64,000 bases of DNA from NCBI RefSeq assembly GCF_900100115.1, contig NZ_FNKL01000001.1, positions 372,001-436,000 of the forward strand, written 5' to 3'. Below, in pieces: positions 33,451 through 42,430 of this stretch (position 1 is the first letter of the stretch; each line of letters begins with the position of its first letter). The position numbers were made by a program, and so were the translations under genes. The notes under the pieces are model-generated. The model saw only the letters and a list, made by a program, of their open reading frames with translations, had not been told where the DNA came from and ran no database searches. This DNA comes from Chryseobacterium soldanellicola. Lineage in GTDB: Bacteria; Bacteroidota; Bacteroidia; Flavobacteriales; Weeksellaceae.

Positions 33451-35880
33451 ATGAAAAGGGTTTTACTGTTTATATTTTTTCTGATGTTTATTTTTGGTTT
33501 TTCACAATCAAAAATAAAAGTGGTAGACGATGCTGATAAAACTCCTGTTTCCGGCGCCAAAGTCTTTTGCAATGATATGCTTTTAGGCGAAACAGACGCT
33601 CAGGGTGTTCTGGAATTTAAAACAAAATGCCGGAGTATTACCGTAGAAGCCAATAAATTCCAAAAAGAAACCTCATTGGTAGAAAGCAATATGACGGTTT
33701 CTTTACTTAAAAAATCTTCAAAAACAACCTCGATTGAAGAAATCATCATTCAGGATAAAAGTGACCCGAGAGCATTGGAAATTCTGAAAAAAGTCAATCA
33801 GTTATTCAAAGAAAACAGTCCGAAAAGCCTTCCGTCTTATACTTATAAGTCATATGAAAAGATTTCTTTGGACATTGATGAAGACAGCATTTCTCAGTTC
33901 ACCGAATTTTTTGAGAATAGTGATCTTTTTAAAAAGAAAAGAAAAAAAGATTCGTTAAATAATATTTCTGCACGAAAAATATTTTCCAACAGTAAATTAT
34001 TCCTTTGGGAAAGAGCCCAGGAATTTCTATACTCAAAAAAGTTTGGCGAAAAGATCAATATCCTGGACAACAGGATTTCGGGGCTTAAACAGCCCATTTA
34101 CGAAATGATCGCCCTTCAGCAAAGCAACAGAGACAAAATCCCGAATCAGATCAAACAGGAAAACAGAGGTCTTTACAGATTTTTTCTTACCGATACGATC
34201 GAGCTTGACGGAAGAAAAAATTTCGTCATCCGTTTCCGTGAAGTGAATTATAAAAAACCCGATAAAAAAAGAAAATACAACGGCGCTATTTATATTGACA
34301 CTGAAACTTACGGGATTAAAAAAATCGAAAATTTCAGCAAAACAAAAAACGACGGAATCATTACCAGCACATGGATTTTTTACAACAGCAAGTGGTTCCT
34401 TGCTCATGAAAAGGTAAAGCTTAAAATGAGCAATATGGCGATGGAAGAAGAAGAAAAAGATAAGAAAAATCTATCTGAAGAAGAAAGGAAACAGGAAAGA
34501 AAAGACAAAAAAAGTTTCGGAACGTATGCTTTTCTTACCTCTAAATATTTTGATTTTCAATCCCCTGTCGAGGAAAATGCCAGCGATTTCAAAGGCTATA
34601 CGTTCGCAGTAAAAAATGCAGACGGAAAGACTTTAGACCAATACAGAACCGAGCCCTTAACCGCGCGGGAAAAAAACACCTACACGACCATAGACAGTCT
34701 CGGAAAAATTTATAATATTGACAGCAAAGCAAGGGTTTTAACAGGATTAATTAACGGGCAGATCCGAGTGGGAGCTGTGGATTTCGCAGTTGATGAAATC
34801 GTGAATTATAACTTATATGAAGGCTTCCGGGTTGGCTTAAAAGCTAAATTAAATGAAACTTTCAACCCTTATATTTCACCCGATTATTATTTTGCCTACG
34901 GTTTTAAAGACGACAGATGGAAATACGGAGTAGGGCTTGATATTAAGACAACTTTAGATAAAAACGAATTTTTCCGTGTTGAATATTACAATGATGTAAC
35001 CTCATCAGGTGAATTTTACAGACGGCTCTGGAATTTCAAAATGAGAATGATGAATTACGGAAATAACATCAACAACGACAAATATTTCCACTACAGAGGT
35101 GCTTCCGTTTCTTATCTGAATGACATCAGCAACGGTCTTACCCTGGTTTTTGCGGCAAAAAGAAACTATGAAGAAGCCATGTTTGATTATCAGTTTAAAA
35201 ACAAAGGTCCGGCTTTTGAAAATTTCAATACCTTATTTACTCTAAAATATTCTCCGAATTCTACCAATATCATGACGCCTCAAGGAAAATCGATTATTGA
35301 CCAGAAATATCCCGAGCTGTATTTTAATTATGAGCAGAGCTTTAAAGTCTTCGGCGGAGATTTTAACTATACCCGATTTGATGCGCTTTTTGTGCATAAT
35401 TTTAAGTCCATGCTCGGAACCACAGGCGTGAGATTGTATGGCGGAATGGTTTTCGGGGACGCCCCGATCTGGAAAAATTTCACGATGAACGGGTTGGCTT
35501 CTCCCAAAAGAGATTTTAACTTTAACCTTACTTCATTTCTTGGATTTGCAACGCTGGAAGGTGGAAAATTTTATAATGATAAATTTATCGCCTATTACCT
35601 GACCCATAAACTTCCCTGGTATTTTAAAAGCTTCGGGCAGAATATTTCTAGCTTTGACTTCGTTTTACGAGGAACGATCGGTGATATGACGCATCCGGAA
35701 TACCATCAGTTCCAGTTCAGAAAGCTGGATCATTTATATCAGGAAGTTGGCTTAGAATGGACGAATTTTCTTTCCAGCTATTTTAATTTAGGATTATTTT
35801 ACAGAGTCGGGTACTACACTACTCCGAATTTTAAACAAAACTTTGCGATTCAGTTTAAACTTAAATTATTAGAATTTTAA
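33451..35880 (+). CDS. DUF5686 family outer-membrane protein with carboxypeptidase-regulatory-like domain
   Basis: An 809-residue outer-membrane protein. The signal peptide is residues 1-19 (ending GFSQ). Residues about 20-95 form a small beta-sandwich of the carboxypeptidase regulatory/CarbopepD_reg type (VSGAKVFCNDMLLGETDAQGVLEF). A DPRALEILKKVNQLFKEN helix near 110 is the DUF5686 hallmark. The C-terminal half is aromatic beta-strand sequence ending in LEF, consistent with a TamA/Omp85-like barrel. The function is unknown in this family. The 78-residue gene follows 11 bases later and is probably co-transcribed. Confidence 0.85.
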   Translation: MKRVLLFIFFLMFIFGFSQSKIKVVDDADKTPVSGAKVFCNDMLLGETDAQGVLEFKTKCRSITVEANKFQKETSLVESNMTVSLLKKSSKTTSIEEIIIQDKSDPRALEILKKVNQLFKENSPKSLPSYTYKSYEKISLDIDEDSISQFTEFFENSDLFKKKRKKDSLNNISARKIFSNSKLFLWERAQEFLYSKKFGEKINILDNRISGLKQPIYEMIALQQSNRDKIPNQIKQENRGLYRFFLTDTIELDGRKNFVIRFREVNYKKPDKKRKYNGAIYIDTETYGIKKIENFSKTKNDGIITSTWIFYNSKWFLAHEKVKLKMSNMAMEEEEKDKKNLSEEERKQERKDKKSFGTYAFLTSKYFDFQSPVEENASDFKGYTFAVKNADGKTLDQYRTEPLTAREKNTYTTIDSLGKIYNIDSKARVLTGLINGQIRVGAVDFAVDEIVNYNLYEGFRVGLKAKLNETFNPYISPDYYFAYGFKDDRWKYGVGLDIKTTLDKNEFFRVEYYNDVTSSGEFYRRLWNFKMRMMNYGNNINNDKYFHYRGASVSYLNDISNGLTLVFAAKRNYEEAMFDYQFKNKGPAFENFNTLFTLKYSPNSTNIMTPQGKSIIDQKYPELYFNYEQSFKVFGGDFNYTRFDALFVHNFKSMLGTTGVRLYGGMVFGDAPIWKNFTMNGLASPKRDFNFNLTSFLGFATLEGGKFYNDKFIAYYLTHKLPWYFKSFGQNISSFDFVLRGTIGDMTHPEYHQFQFRKLDHLYQEVGLEWTNFLSSYFNLGLFYRVGYYTTPNFKQNFAIQFKLKLLEF

Positions 35881-35891
35881 CGTATAATACA

Positions 35892-36128
35892 ATGAAAACA
35901 ATACAAATAAAAGCAGAACAGTTTTTTGAATTATTAAGACTAAAAGACACCCCGATGTGGGAAATTTTTGCACAAATGATTGACGGAGAAGAAAAAGAAA
36001 TTATTTTTTTAGACAACGAAGACAAAATACTTTTCAATTATATTTTACCTTCAAATCCGGAAAAATTAGAGGAAGACAGAAAAGAATTTTCAAAACAGTT
36101 TTCAGAAAAACTGGCTCATTTTAATTAA
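35892..36128 (+). CDS. Small acidic protein of unknown function
   Basis: A 78-residue, acidic, soluble protein with a predicted beta-alpha arrangement (FLDNEDKILFNYIL, then a charged helix). No family recognised. It sits 11 bases downstream of the DUF5686 gene in the same direction and is convergent with folP. The short spacing suggests co-expression. It lacks a signal peptide, so it would be cytoplasmic. Confidence 0.6.
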   Translation: MKTIQIKAEQFFELLRLKDTPMWEIFAQMIDGEEKEIIFLDNEDKILFNYILPSNPEKLEEDRKEFSKQFSEKLAHFN

Positions 36129-36155
36129 TATTTATCATAAAGCCAAACCCGTATT

Positions 36156-37040
36156 TTAGTTAGAAATAGAGTTTAAAAAATTATCTAGAGTTATTTTTGC
36201 TTCCGCAACATCATGTACCCTTAAAATTTTGGCGCCTTGCTTCAAAACTTTCATGTGCAGCTTTTGTGTTTCTTCATTAATGTCTAACGCCGATTTTCCT
36301 AATGGTTTATAAATGAAAGATTTTCTTGAAATTCCAATCAACAGAGGAAATTTTTCAAAACCTAAAAATTTTACCTCATCAATCATTTTCATCTGGTCTT
36401 CCACCGTTTTTCCAAACCCGAAACCAGGATCAAGAATAATATCATTGACGCCTTTTTGTAAAAGCTCATTGGTTTTCTGAGAAAAATACCCGTTTTCAGC
36501 CAAAATAATATCATCAAATTTCAACTTTTTATGCATCGTTTCATATGATGAATTTACGTGCATTAAAATATACGGAAGCCTTGTTTCTGCGACTGTATCA
36601 AACATTTTTCGATCATATTGTCCGCCCGAAATATCATTAATAATGTCAATTCCTTCATTAAAGCCGAATTTCACCGTTTCAGCATAAAAAGTATCCAAAG
36701 AAATCAATGCTTCCGGAAATTCTTTTTTAATTGATGAAATTACATTGGCCAACCTTGAAATTTCCTCTTCACTACTCAGAAATTCAGCATTCGGACGGGT
36801 AGATTGCGGCCCGACATCAATGATTTCTGCGCCTTCATTCAATAATTTTCCGGCATGTTTTAACGCTGATTTTTCATCATTAAATTTCCCGCCGTCTGAA
36901 AAAGAATCCGGAGTAAGATTCAGGATTCCCATGATTTTAGGAATCGTTAAATCAACTAATCTTCCGTTGCAGTTGATGGTGTGTGAGGGTTTGGGTATCG
37001 GAGGGTTTGAGGATTTGAGAGTTTGAGAGTTTGAGAGCAT
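36156..37040 (-). CDS. folP: Dihydropteroate synthase
   Basis: Joins pterin pyrophosphate and p-aminobenzoate in folate synthesis. Family blocks are intact: IMGILNLTPDSFSDGG at about 37-52, the DPGFGFGKT block, GISRKSF and a C-terminal RVHDV. The product of 294 residues begins with about 20 Ser/Pro/Asn-rich residues not seen in normal DHPS. These are encoded by CTCTCAAA-type repeats that also occur just upstream at 37140-37262. No other ATG is available before the first conserved block, so the repeat probably supplies the start. Convergent with the small acidic protein gene. Confidence 0.92.
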   Translation of the reverse strand: MLSNSQTLKSSNPPIPKPSHTINCNGRLVDLTIPKIMGILNLTPDSFSDGGKFNDEKSALKHAGKLLNEGAEIIDVGPQSTRPNAEFLSSEEEISRLANVISSIKKEFPEALISLDTFYAETVKFGFNEGIDIINDISGGQYDRKMFDTVAETRLPYILMHVNSSYETMHKKLKFDDIILAENGYFSQKTNELLQKGVNDIILDPGFGFGKTVEDQMKMIDEVKFLGFEKFPLLIGISRKSFIYKPLGKSALDINEETQKLHMKVLKQGAKILRVHDVAEAKITLDNFLNSISN

Positions 37041-37262
37041 GCAAGTTGGGTTGTAATTTTAAATCTATTTATTTATTGAAATACTTCCAATAGCTTTACA
37101 AAGATAAAAACTATAAATTATCAATTCAAAATATAAAAACAAATTCTTCTTAAACTCTAAAACACTCCGACTCTAAAACACTCAAACTCGCAAACCCTAA
37201 AAACGCTCAAACCTTTTCACTGTCAAACCCTAAAACTCTCCTACCCCAATCCCTCTCAAACA
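36985..37262. repeat. Inverted clusters of CTCTCAAA/ACTCTAAAAC repeats around the folP start
   Basis: On the minus strand at about 36985-37037 there are repeated CTCTCAAA, TCCTCAAA and CCCTC words, inside the folP coding sequence. On the plus strand at about 37145-37262 there is a tandem array of ACTCTAAAAC, ACTCAAAC and CCCTAAAA words. The two clusters face each other with about 100 bases between. Confidence 0.7.
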
Positions 37263-37297
37263 CAAAATTTCGTATATTTGAAAGATTAAGAGAATTT

Positions 37298-37864
37298 ATG
37301 TCAGAAACATCAGTACAGTTCGGAAAAGTTATTGGTCAGTGTCGCGAATTATTCAGTAAAAAACTACAGGATTACGGCGCGGCCTGGAGGGTTTTAAGAC
37401 CAAGCTCGATTACAGACCAGATTTATATTAAAGTCAACAGAATCCGCACGTTACAGATGACCGACAAAAAAATGGTGGACGAAAGTGAAGAAGACGAATT
37501 TATCGCGATCGTAAACTATTCAATCATCGGGCTCATTCAGCTTGAAAAAGGCTTTTCCAATGATTTTAACGAAAATAAAGAAGAGATTTTAAGTCTTTAC
37601 GATAAATATTCCTCCGAAGCTCAAGCTTTAATGGAAAGAAAAAACCATGATTACGGCGAGGCCTGGAGAGATATGAGAATTTCTTCTATTACAGATTTAA
37701 TTTATCAGAAGGTTTTAAGAACAAAACAAATTGAAGATAATCAAGGTGTTACCATTGCTTCCGAAGGGTTGGATGCCAATTATTTTGATATGCTGAATTA
37801 TGCCGTTTTCTGCCTGATAAAATTCTCCGAGAAACAAGATAAGTTCGAACCCAAAACTATTTAA
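37298..37864 (+). CDS. DUF1599 protein with an internal duplication
   Basis: A 188-residue cytosolic protein made of two copies of the DUF1599 unit: DYGAAWR at 25-31 with RPSSITDQIYIKVNRI, and DYGEAWR at 118-124 with RISSITDLIYQKVLR. DUF1599 has been grouped with nucleotide-modification-associated domains; no enzyme activity is established. TATATTTG at 37273-37280 is a possible -7 element. The stop is 2 bases from the start of the BT_3928-like gene, so the gene probably begins an operon with it, the TerB-like gene and tpiA. Confidence 0.85.
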   Translation: MSETSVQFGKVIGQCRELFSKKLQDYGAAWRVLRPSSITDQIYIKVNRIRTLQMTDKKMVDESEEDEFIAIVNYSIIGLIQLEKGFSNDFNENKEEILSLYDKYSSEAQALMERKNHDYGEAWRDMRISSITDLIYQKVLRTKQIEDNQGVTIASEGLDANYFDMLNYAVFCLIKFSEKQDKFEPKTI

Positions 37865-37865
37865 T

Positions 37866-38996
37866 ATGAAAGGTTTATTATTTTTTATAAAAGAATTATT
37901 ACGTTTAGCTGTTGCTGTAATTTTTATTTTATCCGGCTTTGTAAAAGCGGTTGATTTGGTTGGCTTTTCTTTCAAAATGGAAGAATATTTTTCACCTGCC
38001 GTTTTCAATATGCCTTTCTTTGAAAAGTTTGCTTTATTGTTTTCGATTATCGTAGTCGTTCTGGAGCTTTTGCTTGGTTTTATGCTTTTACTAAAGCTGA
38101 AACTTAAGTTTACCCTTTCGGCATTAATTACGCTTTGTATATTCTTCGGCTTCCTTACGTTCTATTCGGCGTACTTCAATGTGGTAACGGATTGCGGATG
38201 TTTTGGGGATGCTATAAAATTTACACCTTGGCAGAGTTTCCTTAAAGATATTATCCTTTTAGTCGGGCTCATTATTGTGTTTATCCTTTACAGAAAAGAC
38301 TTTAAGAAAAAAGATGCTTACAGCTACAGCGGTGAAAAAGATTCTTCAGGCAAGTTTAAATATATTCTTTTAGGCGTATTTTCTGTAGCAATGATCTACA
38401 TTATGGCTCATGGGATTATTCAGGAGCCTGTTATTGATTTCCGTGATTATAAAATCGGGACAGATCTTAAAGCTGAAAAGGAAAAAATTAATAAAAACCC
38501 ATCAGAATACAAAACTTTTTACTCTTTAAAAAATCAAAAAACAGGTGAAGTTTTAAAAGTAAACCAAGACGATTATATTAAAAAAACAGAATATTGGGCA
38601 GAAGGCTCACCCTGGAAAATTGAGGACGGCAAAAATGAATCTGTTTTGGTGAAAGAAGGCTATAAATCGGAAATCGTGAAGTTCAAAATTGAAGATCCGA
38701 CCGGGCTTGAAGTGACCGAACAGGTAATCAACGCACCGAAAGCTATTCTGATCTTTTCTTATCATCCGAAAGAGGTTTCACCTGAATTAATTCAAAAAAT
38801 TGAGGCTAAAGCCAAAACCGAAAAAGGAGCATTGGTTTACGGAGTTTCAACCGATCCGAATACTTTTAAAACTATTAAAAATATGATGATGGATGGGACT
38901 GCTATCAAAACTATTGCAAGAAGCAATCCTTTTGTTTTAATTTTACAAAACGGAAAAATTGTAGATAAATTTCCTGCAAAAGACTATGTTAAGTAG
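37866..38996 (+). CDS. BT_3928-type membrane protein, DoxX/MauE-like with C-terminal soluble domain
   Basis: A 376-residue protein with four N-terminal hydrophobic segments (about 1-145) of the DoxX/MauE redox-associated kind, carrying CGCFGD at 110-115 in a loop, where paired cysteines suggest a thiol redox role. After a further hydrophobic segment (about 165-185) comes a soluble C-terminal domain with a thioredoxin-like pattern but no CxxC. It is expected in the inner membrane with the C-terminal part in the periplasm. It starts 2 bases after the DUF1599 gene. Function unknown. Confidence 0.82.
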   Translation: MKGLLFFIKELLRLAVAVIFILSGFVKAVDLVGFSFKMEEYFSPAVFNMPFFEKFALLFSIIVVVLELLLGFMLLLKLKLKFTLSALITLCIFFGFLTFYSAYFNVVTDCGCFGDAIKFTPWQSFLKDIILLVGLIIVFILYRKDFKKKDAYSYSGEKDSSGKFKYILLGVFSVAMIYIMAHGIIQEPVIDFRDYKIGTDLKAEKEKINKNPSEYKTFYSLKNQKTGEVLKVNQDDYIKKTEYWAEGSPWKIEDGKNESVLVKEGYKSEIVKFKIEDPTGLEVTEQVINAPKAILIFSYHPKEVSPELIQKIEAKAKTEKGALVYGVSTDPNTFKTIKNMMMDGTAIKTIARSNPFVLILQNGKIVDKFPAKDYVK

Positions 38997-39073
38997 CCAA
39001 TTGTGAATGGTCAATTGTAAATTTAAATCAATAAAAACATTAAATACTCAACTTTAAAACTATAAATTTAATA

Positions 39074-39421
39074 ATGCAAAAATCAAATAAATCTATCGCC
39101 GGTTACCATCTCTTAATGATTCTTTCATCTGTAGACGGAGAATTTGCACCTGAAGAAGGAATGCTTGTTCAGCAATATTTGGCAGATGAATTTCCTTTCA
39201 AAATGGATTTGGATAATGAGCTTGAAGTGATCGCTTTGCTTCAGCCGGAAGAATGGAAAGGTCATTTTGAATTTCATGCTCAATGTTTCTTTGATGATTC
39301 TACGGAACAAGAGCGCCTGAATTTTATTCAGTTTGCTAAAACGCTGATCAAAGCTGACAATATTGTTACCGACGAAGAGCATACTTTTTATACTCTTTTG
39401 AAAAACCTTTGGAAAATATAA
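39074..39421 (+). CDS. TerB-like helical protein
   Basis: A 115-residue all-helical protein resembling the TerB/DjlA-like fold: HLLMILSSVDGEFAPEEG at about 11-28 and LIKADNIVTDEEHTFYTLL at about 88-106. The two acidic loops are the usual metal-binding signature of that fold. It is the third gene of a run that ends with tpiA. No Ter operon is nearby, so a tellurite role is not implied. An ATTAGAAATTAG-like repeat separates it from tpiA. Confidence 0.75.
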   Translation: MQKSNKSIAGYHLLMILSSVDGEFAPEEGMLVQQYLADEFPFKMDLDNELEVIALLQPEEWKGHFEFHAQCFFDDSTEQERLNFIQFAKTLIKADNIVTDEEHTFYTLLKNLWKI

Positions 39422-39517
39422 TTAATTGAGAAATTGGATATTAGACGTTAGAAATTAGCTTAAACTTGTGTATTCTAACTTCTAGCTTTTAATCTCTAAC
39501 TTTTAAAATAAAAATCT

Positions 39518-40276
39518 ATGAGAAGAAAAATAGTTGCAGGAAACTGGAAAATGAACAAAAATGTAATTGATGCCCAACAATTAATGGTTCAATTACTAAG
39601 CTATAAAAACAATCACGCGACGAACTGTGAAGTTTGGATCGCACCGCCTTCTTTATATTTAATGATGGCAAAAGATATCTTCGAAAAAGATGAGATCGGC
39701 GTATTTTCCCAGGATATGAGCGAGCATGAAAGCGGAGCTTATACAGGAGAAATTTCTGCAGATATGCTGGAATCCATCGATGCGACAGGTTCTCTGATCG
39801 GGCACTCTGAAAGAAGACAATATCACGGCGAAACAGATTCTCACTGCAACAGAAAAGTAAAACTGGCTTTAGATAAAGGTTTAATTCCTGTTTACTGTAA
39901 CGGTGAAACTTTGGAGCAAAGAAAAGCAGGACAGCATTTTGAAGTGGTAAAAAATCAAACTGAAGTAGCTCTTTTCACGCTTTCTGCAGAAGAAATTAAA
40001 AAAGTGGTCATCGCTTACGAACCCGTTTGGGCGATCGGAACCGGTGAAACCGCGACTCCTGAACAGGCTCAGGAAATTCATGCTCATATCAGAAGCATCA
40101 TTGCTGCAAAATACGGACAGGAAGTGGCTGACGAAGTTTCTATTCTTTATGGAGGTTCTGTAAAGCCGGACAATGCAAAGGAAATTTTCTCACAACCAGA
40201 TATTGACGGTGGTCTGATCGGCGGAGCGGCTTTAAAATTAGAGGATTTTTCTAAAATTATTGAAGGTTTCAATTAA
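39518..40276 (+). CDS. tpiA: Triosephosphate isomerase
   Basis: Interconverts dihydroxyacetone phosphate and glyceraldehyde 3-phosphate in glycolysis. The 252 residues are of normal length and all catalytic residues are present: AGNWKMN with Lys11, the His in LIGHSERR, and the catalytic Glu in AYEPVWAIGTG; the phosphate-binding ILYGGS follows near the C-terminus. The gene follows the TerB-like gene after a 97-base gap that contains ATTAGAAATTAG-like repeat words. A strong hairpin terminator follows. Confidence 0.97.
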   Translation: MRRKIVAGNWKMNKNVIDAQQLMVQLLSYKNNHATNCEVWIAPPSLYLMMAKDIFEKDEIGVFSQDMSEHESGAYTGEISADMLESIDATGSLIGHSERRQYHGETDSHCNRKVKLALDKGLIPVYCNGETLEQRKAGQHFEVVKNQTEVALFTLSAEEIKKVVIAYEPVWAIGTGETATPEQAQEIHAHIRSIIAAKYGQEVADEVSILYGGSVKPDNAKEIFSQPDIDGGLIGGAALKLEDFSKIIEGFN

Positions 40277-40297
40277 TTTGAATTAAAATATTTATAT

Positions 40298-40325
40298 AAA
40301 GATCGTCGTTGGACGATCTTTTTTA
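40298..40325 (+). terminator. Terminator of tpiA
   Basis: A perfect 10-bp stem (AAAGATCGTC, 40298-40307, with 40312-40321), 4-base loop and T-run. Confidence 0.85.
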
Positions 40326-40329
40326 TGTT

Positions 40330-40379
40330 TTGGCTAAAGCCAATATTGGAAAACTATTTTTTAAACGGGCTAAAGCCCG
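40330..40379. repeat. Pair of GGCTAAAGCC palindromes
   Basis: TTGGCTAAAGCCAA (40330-40343) and CGGGCTAAAGCCCG (40366-40379) are perfect short palindromes with the same core, 22 bases apart, between convergent terminators. Confidence 0.55.
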
Positions 40380-40403
40380 CTCCTATTGATACAAATAAAA
40401 AAC

Positions 40404-40436
40404 AAAAGCGGCGGCATCTCCGATGCCGCCGCTTTT
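40404..40436. terminator. Terminator of the phytase-like esterase gene (bidirectional)
   Basis: A perfect 14-bp GC-rich stem (core AGCGGCGGCAT, 40404-40417, with 40423-40436), 5-base loop and A/T-runs on both sides. Confidence 0.85.
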
Positions 40437-40448
40437 TACAAAATCTAA

Positions 40449-41708
40449 TTATTGAATATCGACTATATACATTGTTCCTTTATCCTGTTTCCCTGTTTTA
40501 GGCAGAATTTTGGTCTTCGGATTTCCGTTTCCGTCATCTGCAACCCCAAAATCATCATCATTAAAAACAGCCAGCTTGTTATTTCCTAAATATACAATTC
40601 CTTCGAATTTATCGTGTTCATACCCTATTTTTGCAACCAGATCAACGGCCAGCGTTTTTGTAACAGCTTTGTAACCGGCAGTGGTAATTTCATCCCAGGT
40701 ACACTGTTCAAGGGCTTTATTATTGATTTTTAATCCGTCAACTGCGGTAAGATCTGCTCCACTTACGTCTGAAGCACCTGAAAGATTAATTCTGTAGACT
40801 TTTTTAAGTCCGCCAAGAGACCCGAAATTTCCGTCCCTTTCAATGACTAAAAATTCGGTGTTGCTGATTGGTGTAATGTCACAAACAGAATCAGAAGCAC
40901 CGCCGTCCTGTTTATATAAATATTGTTTGGTCTGACCTGTTGCAAGATCGAAGGTTACAATTCTTGTTAATGTTGTATTTGTTGCCAAAGCCTTTGTCGG
41001 AACATACATCATTGACTGCATCGTACCTACCAGCATTTTTCCGTCCGGCGTCATGCACATTCCTTCCATTCCTCTGTTAGGTCTTCTTTTTCCGAAAACG
41101 GCAGGAAGCTTTCTCGTTCCGGTATTCACACCGATCGGACTGATTCTTTCCAATTCAACGCCATCAGCATTGTAATGAACAATGTGCGGACCGTATTCAT
41201 CAGAAACCCAAAATGTACCGTCTGGTGCGGCAACAATACTTTCGCTGTCTAAGCCATAATTATCCGTTCCTAAAATACTTCCGTCAGCAGCATATGCAAT
41301 TTCCCCTGTACTTCCCATTCCGACTGGGTTTGGAAGACCAGTAATCGGCTGTCCTGAAGGGTTTTTAAGCTTAATATATTTAATAACTTCAATATTTCCT
41401 TCTGCATTGATCTTAAAATGCATAATGGTCGGTGTAAAATTAGGAACCAGAATCTTGATTCCATTTTGATAGGCTACATTCGGGCCACGGTCTGTAATGG
41501 CGTAAAATTCACCTTTCTGAGTCGGATGCGCTGTAGCTCCCGAACCAAAACCTCCGTTGATTATATCTACCCCGTTTAAAGTTGTCAGTTTTGAGAAAGG
41601 AAGTTCCTGTGGAAGTTTAGAATAATCGATATTTTGAATATTGTTGTCATCATTATTACAAGCAGCCAAGGCTATGATGGCAAAAACAGATACTAAGACT
41701 TTTTTCAT
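40449..41708 (-). CDS. Phytase-like esterase lipoprotein
   Basis: A 419-residue exported lipoprotein with lipobox LAAC ending at about residue 17. The body is a beta-propeller-like domain of the esterase-like activity of phytase family (PF13449): FYAITDRGPN near residue 70, SESIVAAPDGTFWVSDEYGPHIVHYNADG near 155-183, and NRGMEGMCMTPDGKML near 215. Members release phosphate or hydrolyse esters; the substrate here is unknown. It probably sits on the outer membrane. TACTTTCG (41733-41726, minus strand) is a near-consensus -7 motif. Confidence 0.85.
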   Translation of the reverse strand: MKKVLVSVFAIIALAACNNDDNNIQNIDYSKLPQELPFSKLTTLNGVDIINGGFGSGATAHPTQKGEFYAITDRGPNVAYQNGIKILVPNFTPTIMHFKINAEGNIEVIKYIKLKNPSGQPITGLPNPVGMGSTGEIAYAADGSILGTDNYGLDSESIVAAPDGTFWVSDEYGPHIVHYNADGVELERISPIGVNTGTRKLPAVFGKRRPNRGMEGMCMTPDGKMLVGTMQSMMYVPTKALATNTTLTRIVTFDLATGQTKQYLYKQDGGASDSVCDITPISNTEFLVIERDGNFGSLGGLKKVYRINLSGASDVSGADLTAVDGLKINNKALEQCTWDEITTAGYKAVTKTLAVDLVAKIGYEHDKFEGIVYLGNNKLAVFNDDDFGVADDGNGNPKTKILPKTGKQDKGTMYIVDIQ

Positions 41709-41819
41709 AATTACTTTTATGGCTGCGAAAGTAAATATTGAATGTAAACTGATCTTGAATAGAATAATAAATGTGTTTTAAATCTTTTCTGTTACAATTA
41801 TTAATTACTTATATTTTTC

Positions 41820-42223
41820 AGAAGCTTTTTCCCGCTTTCCGTTGCAATCTTTTTTTTCAAAAAAGGATTTTCACTGTAATCGGGGCTAGGGTTTTTTCAG
41901 GTATTTCAACGGCACAACATTACCATCCACTTTGTCATTCCGTAGGAATCCAGGCTTATTTTGTAGAGATCGAATGGTGAAAATTTGGTCTGTTAGCAAT
42001 GATGGTCCTAATACGATGTTGAGATCCTTTGACTATGTCGAACCTAAAGGTTTCAGCGTGACAAACTGCGGGTTAAATTGGCTGTGTAGATAAGGTTGAA
42101 TTGGCTGTGAAAGATTGAATTAAAGACAAAAACCCTTAGCCCAGATAGAAACGGTTACCCCACAGCAGGCGAAGGAAAAAGCGGCTGCGCGAGGAGTAAA
42201 AGTGGATAGCTGGAAAAAGCTTC
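41820..42223. repeat. Nested inverted-repeat element, copy C (carries extra modules)
   Basis: Occupies most of the 722-base gap before clpP. Outer ends match 18/20 in inverted orientation (41821-41840 with 42204-42223, core GAAGCTTTTTCC). The left half is nearly identical to copy A (CCCGCTTTCCGTTGCAATC, GGGGCTAGGG). The interior contains a REP half-module (TGTCATTCCGTAGGAAT, about 41932-41948). The right half has AGCCCAGATAGAAACGG and AAAAAGCGGCTGCGCGAGG in place of the GC hairpin. A further TTCGTCAGAATGACAAACTG module lies at 42320-42350. Confidence 0.7.
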
Positions 42224-42384
42224 AAATAAAAAAAATAAAATAGCTTTTCGATGCAATCAAAAAGCTTTTGAAAAATTTAAGTAATTAATAATTGATAATG
42301 ATCGTAATTTTTGAGATTTGAGATTCTTCCTTCGTCAGAATGACAAACTGATGTAAATGGGATTTTTCTTATGCTATAAAACAA

Positions 42385-42412
42385 AAAAACGCGCCAAAAT
42401 TGGCGCGTTTTT
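42385..42412 (-). terminator. Terminator of clpP
   Basis: A perfect 13-bp stem (core ACGCGCCAA, 42385-42397, with 42400-42412) with a 2-base loop and flanking A/T-runs. Confidence 0.85.
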
Positions 42413-42430
42413 ATTATTCTTTAAAGAAAA

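Noticed and set aside
37145..37262. CRISPR-like short regular repeats near folP
   Set aside because: Units are about 10-17 bases, variable and without spacers of constant length, and no cas gene is present.
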